Origin: Cyclobacteriaceae bacterium | GTDB taxonomy: Bacteria > Bacteroidota > Bacteroidia > Cytophagales > Cyclobacteriaceae | Assembly: GCA_025455225.1 (NCBI GenBank) | Contig: JALOMY010000087.1 | Location: 1-9,433 of the forward strand | Direction: 5' to 3' | DNA: 9,433 nt | Shown here: piece after piece, positions 5,940-9,433 of the stretch | Position numbering within the stretch: the stretch's first letter is position 1 | Layout: every line of letters starts with the position of its first letter | The notes under the pieces: model-generated | Databases searched by the model: none | What the model saw: only the letters and a program-made list of their open reading frames with translations | Told to the model about the DNA's origin: nothing | Translations under genes and position numbers: made by a program

Positions 5940-8900
5940 ATGTACCTGATCTTCGACACGGAAACCACGGGTATTCCGCACAATAAAACCGCACCCATTA
6001 CTGACCTTGAGAACTGGCCGAGGCTTGTTCAGATTGCCTGGCAATTACACGATGCCCATGGTGGATTAATTGATCGCCAGAATTACATCATAAAGCCTGA
6101 AGGCTTTAATATTCCCTTTAAAGCAGAACAAATACACGGCATCTCCACCCAGCGTGCCTTGGACGAAGGTGAGGATCTGCATTCAGTGCTCACTTCATTC
6201 TTCAGCGATCTGGAGAAGTCACAGTTGTTGGTTGGACATAATATCGAGTTTGATATCAACATTATCGGTTCCGAACTGATCCGTAAATCCATGGATCCGG
6301 AGAACCTGCTATCCATTAATAAACTGGATACCGGAATTGCTTCTATCGAGTTTTGTCAGCTGAGTGGTGGCATAGGTGGAAAGTTGAAAATGCCCCGTCT
6401 AATCGAACTCCATCAAAAACTGTTCAGTAAAGATTTTGGCGATGCCCATGATGCTGCATACGATGTAGCCGCCACTGCCCGCTGTTTCTTTGGTCTAATT
6501 AAGAAAAACGTTATCCAGCCCGTTGACTCAACACCGGTTTCAGACATTGAATACGAAGAACCCAACCTGGAAGAAGCCAACTTTGCCAAACGAAAGTCGA
6601 AAAAAACAGCAGGTTATAGTCTCGATAAAAAATCAGCCTCGGTAATAGATGCACCCTTTTGTCATTTGCATGTTCATTCTCAGTATTCGGTACTACAAGC
6701 AACACCTGAGGTAAAGGCATTGGTAACGAAGGCCAAAGAATTAAACATGCCTGCTTTGGCGCTAACCGATCTGGGCAATATGTATGGCGCATTCAAATTT
6801 GTACGCGAAGCACTGGCTCATGAAATCAAACCCATTGTTGGTTGTGAATTTTACCTGGCCGAAGAACGTAAAAAACTAAAATTTACGAAGGATAATCCCG
6901 ATAAGCGTTTCAATCAGGTTTTACTGGCCAAAAATCGGAACGGCTACAATAACCTGGCGATTTTATCATCCATCGGGTTTACAGAAGGACTCTATGGAAT
7001 TTACCCCCGTATTGACAAAGAGCTGGTTTCCCTTTATAAAAAAGATCTTATTGCGACAACCGGCAATCTATCCAGCGAAATCCCCTACCTGATTCTTCAC
7101 GTAGGTGAACGACAGGCTGAAGAAGCTTTCAAGTGGTGGCATCAGCAATTCGGTGATGACTTCTATGTTGAACTTAACCGGCATGGCTTACCGGAAGAAG
7201 ATCATGTTAATGAAGTCTTGCTTGGTTTTGCCGGTAAATACAAAGTGAAATACTTTGCTGCTAACGAATTGTATTATATCGATAAGGAAGAATCGAACGC
7301 ACACGATGTTCTGCTTTGTATTAAAGAAGGAGAGTTTCGCTCTACTCCTATTGGTGAAGGACGAGGTCATCGGTATGGATTACCGAACAGCGAATACTAT
7401 TTCAAATCACAGGATGAGATGAAATCCATCTTCCGTGATTTACCGGAAGCCTTGCACACCCTCCAGGAAATTATTGATAAAGTTGAAACATACAGCCTTG
7501 AAAGACCGGTTGCCCTTCCCAAATTCGATATTCCAAAAGGATTTAAGTCGGAAGATGATTATCTGCGGCACCTGACGTACGAAGGTGCCAGGAAAAAATA
7601 CGGAACGCTCAGCGATGTAATAAGGGAGCGAATTGATTTTGAATTGGAAACGATCCGTAAAACAGGCTATCCGGGTTACTTCCTGATCGTACAGGACTTC
7701 ACCTCTAAAGCCCGTGAGATGGGCGTGTCAGTAGGACCTGGCCGTGGTTCAGCTGCCGGATCTGCTGTAGCCTATTGTATTGGGATCACCAATGTTGATC
7801 CGATCAAATACGATTTACTGTTTGAGCGTTTCCTCAATCCGGATCGTGTTTCCCTTCCTGATATTGATATTGATTTTGATGATGAAGGACGCGATAAGGT
7901 ATTGAAATATGTCATTGATAAGTACGGCAAACACCAGGTGGCCCAGATCATAACGTATGGCACCATGGCAGCCAAGTCTTCCATCCGCGATTGTGCCCGT
8001 GTGATGCAATTGCCCTTACCTGATGCCAACTTCATGGCTAAATTGGTTCCCGAACGACCCGGAACTACGTTAGATCTGGCCTTTAGGGAAGTCAAGGAAC
8101 TGGCCGATATCAAAGAAGGAACTGATCTGAAGGCCGATGTTCTGAAACAGGCCATAGTATTAGAAGGCTCGGTTCGAAATACAGGTATTCATGCCTGCGG
8201 TGTAATTATAACTCCGGATGAATTAACCCGGTTCGTCCCCGTGGCAACAGCTAAGGATTCGGATATGCTGGTAACGCAGTTTGATAACAGCGTTGTTGAA
8301 AGTGCCGGCTTGCTTAAAATGGACTTCCTGGGATTAACCACGCTTTCGATTATAAAGTCGGCCCTCAGGAACATTAAAAAGAGCAAGGGAATCGAAATTG
8401 ATATTGACCAGGTTCCACTGGATGATATTAAAACCTACCAGCTCTTTCAACGTGGGGAAACTACCGGAACATTTCAGTTTGAAAGTCCCGGTATGCAAAA
8501 ATACCTGCGTCAACTAAAACCCGACAAGTTTGAAGACCTAATTGCAATGAATGCACTCTATCGTCCGGGTCCGATGGAATACATTCCTGCCTTCATCAAC
8601 CGGAAACACGGGCGTGAACCAATTAAGTACGATCTGCCGGATATGGAAGAATTTCTCTCTGAAACCTACGGTATTACTGTATACCAGGAACAGGTCATGT
8701 TGCTTTCACAGAAGCTTGCCGGGTTCAGCAAGGGCGATGCCGATGTACTGCGAAAAGCCATGGGTAAGAAGCAGAAAAGTGTTCTTGATAAGATGAAAGA
8801 CAAATTCATTGAAGGTTGTAAGAAAAACGGCCATCCCGAAGAGGTCTGCAATAAAATCTGGACTGACTGGGAAGCTTTTGCTCAGTACGCCTTCAATAAA

Positions 8901-9433
8901 TCACACTCCACCTGTTATTCATTAGTCGCGTATCATACCGCTTACCTGAAAGCCAATTACCCGGCCGAATACATGGCGGCTGTATTAACGCATTCACAAA
9001 GCAATCTTGATAAGGTAACCTTCTTCATTGAGGAGTGCCGTAACCTGGGAATCCATGTGCTGGGTCCGCACGTCAATGAATCCGGTGTTTACTTTGCAGT
9101 GAATAAGCAGGGGGAAATCCGGTTCGGACTGGGGGCCATTAAAGGAGCAGGTGATTCTGCCGTTGAAGCCATTATTGAAGAACGGGATGTACACGGTACC
9201 TATGCCGACCTATTTGATTTCGCGAAGCGGCTTAGCCAGCGATCGGTTAATAAAAAAACGTACGAATGCTTGGCTTTGTCAGGTGCGTTTGATTGTTTCG
9301 AAGGAATACACCGCAGGCAATATGTATATGCAAAAGATGGTGATGCCAGTTTAATCGAGAAAGCAATTAAGTATGCATCAAAATCCCAACTTGAAGAACA
9401 AAGTGCACAAGTAAGTTTATTTGGCGGTTCTTC
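5940..9433 (+). CDS. dnaE: DNA polymerase III alpha subunit with N-terminal DEDDh exonuclease (3' end outside window)
   Basis: This is the replicative polymerase catalytic subunit, open through 1164 codons to the window edge. The ATG at 5940 is the first after an in-frame TAG at 5931-5933. Residues 1-190 form a DnaQ-like DEDDh exonuclease: D6-x-E8 in F-D-T-E-T-T-G, D105 in G-H-N-I-E-F-D, and H170/D175 in H-D-A-A-Y-D. A polar linker (about 190-238) follows. The PHP domain starts at C241-H-L-H-V-H-S and keeps E303 but has lost several metal ligands (Q253, L278, E443, Y445). The polymerase core has G-P-G-R-G-S-A-A-G-S (599-608), catalytic D643 and D645 in P-D-I-D-I-D-F, and D795 in K-M-D-F-L-G. 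F-N-K-S-H (985-989), the helix-hairpin-helix-like G-L-G-A-I-K-G-A-G (1063-1071) and the likely clamp-binding motif Q1157-V-S-L-F1161 follow. By comparison with E. coli DnaE, roughly 230-270 residues (OB fold and tau-binding part) lie beyond the window. No frameshift seen. Confidence 0.96.
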   Translation, partial: MYLIFDTETTGIPHNKTAPITDLENWPRLVQIAWQLHDAHGGLIDRQNYIIKPEGFNIPFKAEQIHGISTQRALDEGEDLHSVLTSFFSDLEKSQLLVGHNIEFDINIIGSELIRKSMDPENLLSINKLDTGIASIEFCQLSGGIGGKLKMPRLIELHQKLFSKDFGDAHDAAYDVAATARCFFGLIKKNVIQPVDSTPVSDIEYEEPNLEEANFAKRKSKKTAGYSLDKKSASVIDAPFCHLHVHSQYSVLQATPEVKALVTKAKELNMPALALTDLGNMYGAFKFVREALAHEIKPIVGCEFYLAEERKKLKFTKDNPDKRFNQVLLAKNRNGYNNLAILSSIGFTEGLYGIYPRIDKELVSLYKKDLIATTGNLSSEIPYLILHVGERQAEEAFKWWHQQFGDDFYVELNRHGLPEEDHVNEVLLGFAGKYKVKYFAANELYYIDKEESNAHDVLLCIKEGEFRSTPIGEGRGHRYGLPNSEYYFKSQDEMKSIFRDLPEALHTLQEIIDKVETYSLERPVALPKFDIPKGFKSEDDYLRHLTYEGARKKYGTLSDVIRERIDFELETIRKTGYPGYFLIVQDFTSKAREMGVSVGPGRGSAAGSAVAYCIGITNVDPIKYDLLFERFLNPDRVSLPDIDIDFDDEGRDKVLKYVIDKYGKHQVAQIITYGTMAAKSSIRDCARVMQLPLPDANFMAKLVPERPGTTLDLAFREVKELADIKEGTDLKADVLKQAIVLEGSVRNTGIHACGVIITPDELTRFVPVATAKDSDMLVTQFDNSVVESAGLLKMDFLGLTTLSIIKSALRNIKKSKGIEIDIDQVPLDDIKTYQLFQRGETTGTFQFESPGMQKYLRQLKPDKFEDLIAMNALYRPGPMEYIPAFINRKHGREPIKYDLPDMEEFLSETYGITVYQEQVMLLSQKLAGFSKGDADVLRKAMGKKQKSVLDKMKDKFIEGCKKNGHPEEVCNKIWTDWEAFAQYAFNKSHSTCYSLVAYHTAYLKANYPAEYMAAVLTHSQSNLDKVTFFIEECRNLGIHVLGPHVNESGVYFAVNKQGEIRFGLGAIKGAGDSAVEAIIEERDVHGTYADLFDFAKRLSQRSVNKKTYECLALSGAFDCFEGIHRRQYVYAKDGDASLIEKAIKYASKSQLEEQSAQVSLFGGS
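9408..9422 (+). other. Internal beta-clamp binding motif of DnaE
   Basis: These five codons read Q-V-S-L-F followed by G-G. They align in position and sequence with the internal clamp-binding motif of E. coli DnaE (Q-A-D-M-F followed by G, near residue 920) and fit the Q-x-x-L-F clamp-binding pattern. It lies downstream of the helix-hairpin-helix region, as expected. This is the contact that would hold the polymerase on the sliding clamp during replication. Confidence 0.75.

Noticed and set aside
6083..6316. Minus-strand frame opposite the exonuclease domain of dnaE
   Set aside because: The plus strand here carries the Exo II motif in a continuous reading frame; the minus-strand product has no recognisable features.
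7772..8155. 127-codon minus-strand open frame inside dnaE
   Set aside because: Antisense to the polymerase catalytic region, which is intact on the plus strand. Serine- and arginine-rich with no domain, as expected of a shadow frame.

Overview
The window reads as chromosomal DNA of a Bacteroidota bacterium, most likely in or near the Cytophagales (an inference; no rRNA or other phylogenetic marker is present). The clues are a B-type sdhC-sdhA-sdhB cluster with a single five-helix cytochrome b subunit, a DnaE carrying an N-terminal DEDDh exonuclease, LPP20- and CHRD-type lipoproteins, weak or absent Shine-Dalgarno sequences, and -7 elements of the TAnnTTTG type. Base composition is moderately AT-rich and looks even, with no sign of a mobile element, phage, CRISPR array, tRNA or rRNA.

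Layout. At the left edge (1-19, minus) there may be the first six codons of a further gene, preceded by a 13-bp palindrome. A minus-strand LPP20-type lipoprotein with a GTG start (85-1452) diverges across a 138-bp gap from a plus-strand CHRD-like lipoprotein (1591-2094). A strong bidirectional terminator (2110-2144) separates the CHRD gene from the convergent sdhCAB operon. The operon is complete on the minus strand: sdhC (4860-5546), sdhA (2915-4840), sdhB (2143-2913). Gaps are 19 nt and 1 nt, and the sdhB stop codon lies inside the terminator's A/T tract.

Upstream of sdhC, in the 393-bp gap before dnaE, there is a convincing 35-residue single-pass membrane ORF on the minus strand (5631-5738). 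A candidate promoter and a small inverted repeat lie between it and sdhC. From 5940 to the right edge an uninterrupted plus-strand frame encodes DNA polymerase III alpha (DnaE), cut by the window end after 1164 codons. It starts with a complete DEDDh proofreading-type exonuclease, followed by a PHP domain that has lost several metal ligands, an intact polymerase active site and a clamp-binding motif at the window edge.

How the genes work together. SdhC, SdhA and SdhB form membrane-bound succinate:menaquinone oxidoreductase (TCA cycle and respiration). DnaE is the replicative polymerase, apparently with built-in proofreading. The two lipoproteins are envelope proteins of unknown role. Most of the window is ordinary housekeeping DNA and I see no clear new multi-gene system. 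The items most worth a second look are the tiny membrane ORF upstream of sdhC and the combination of a fused exonuclease with a degenerate PHP domain in DnaE.
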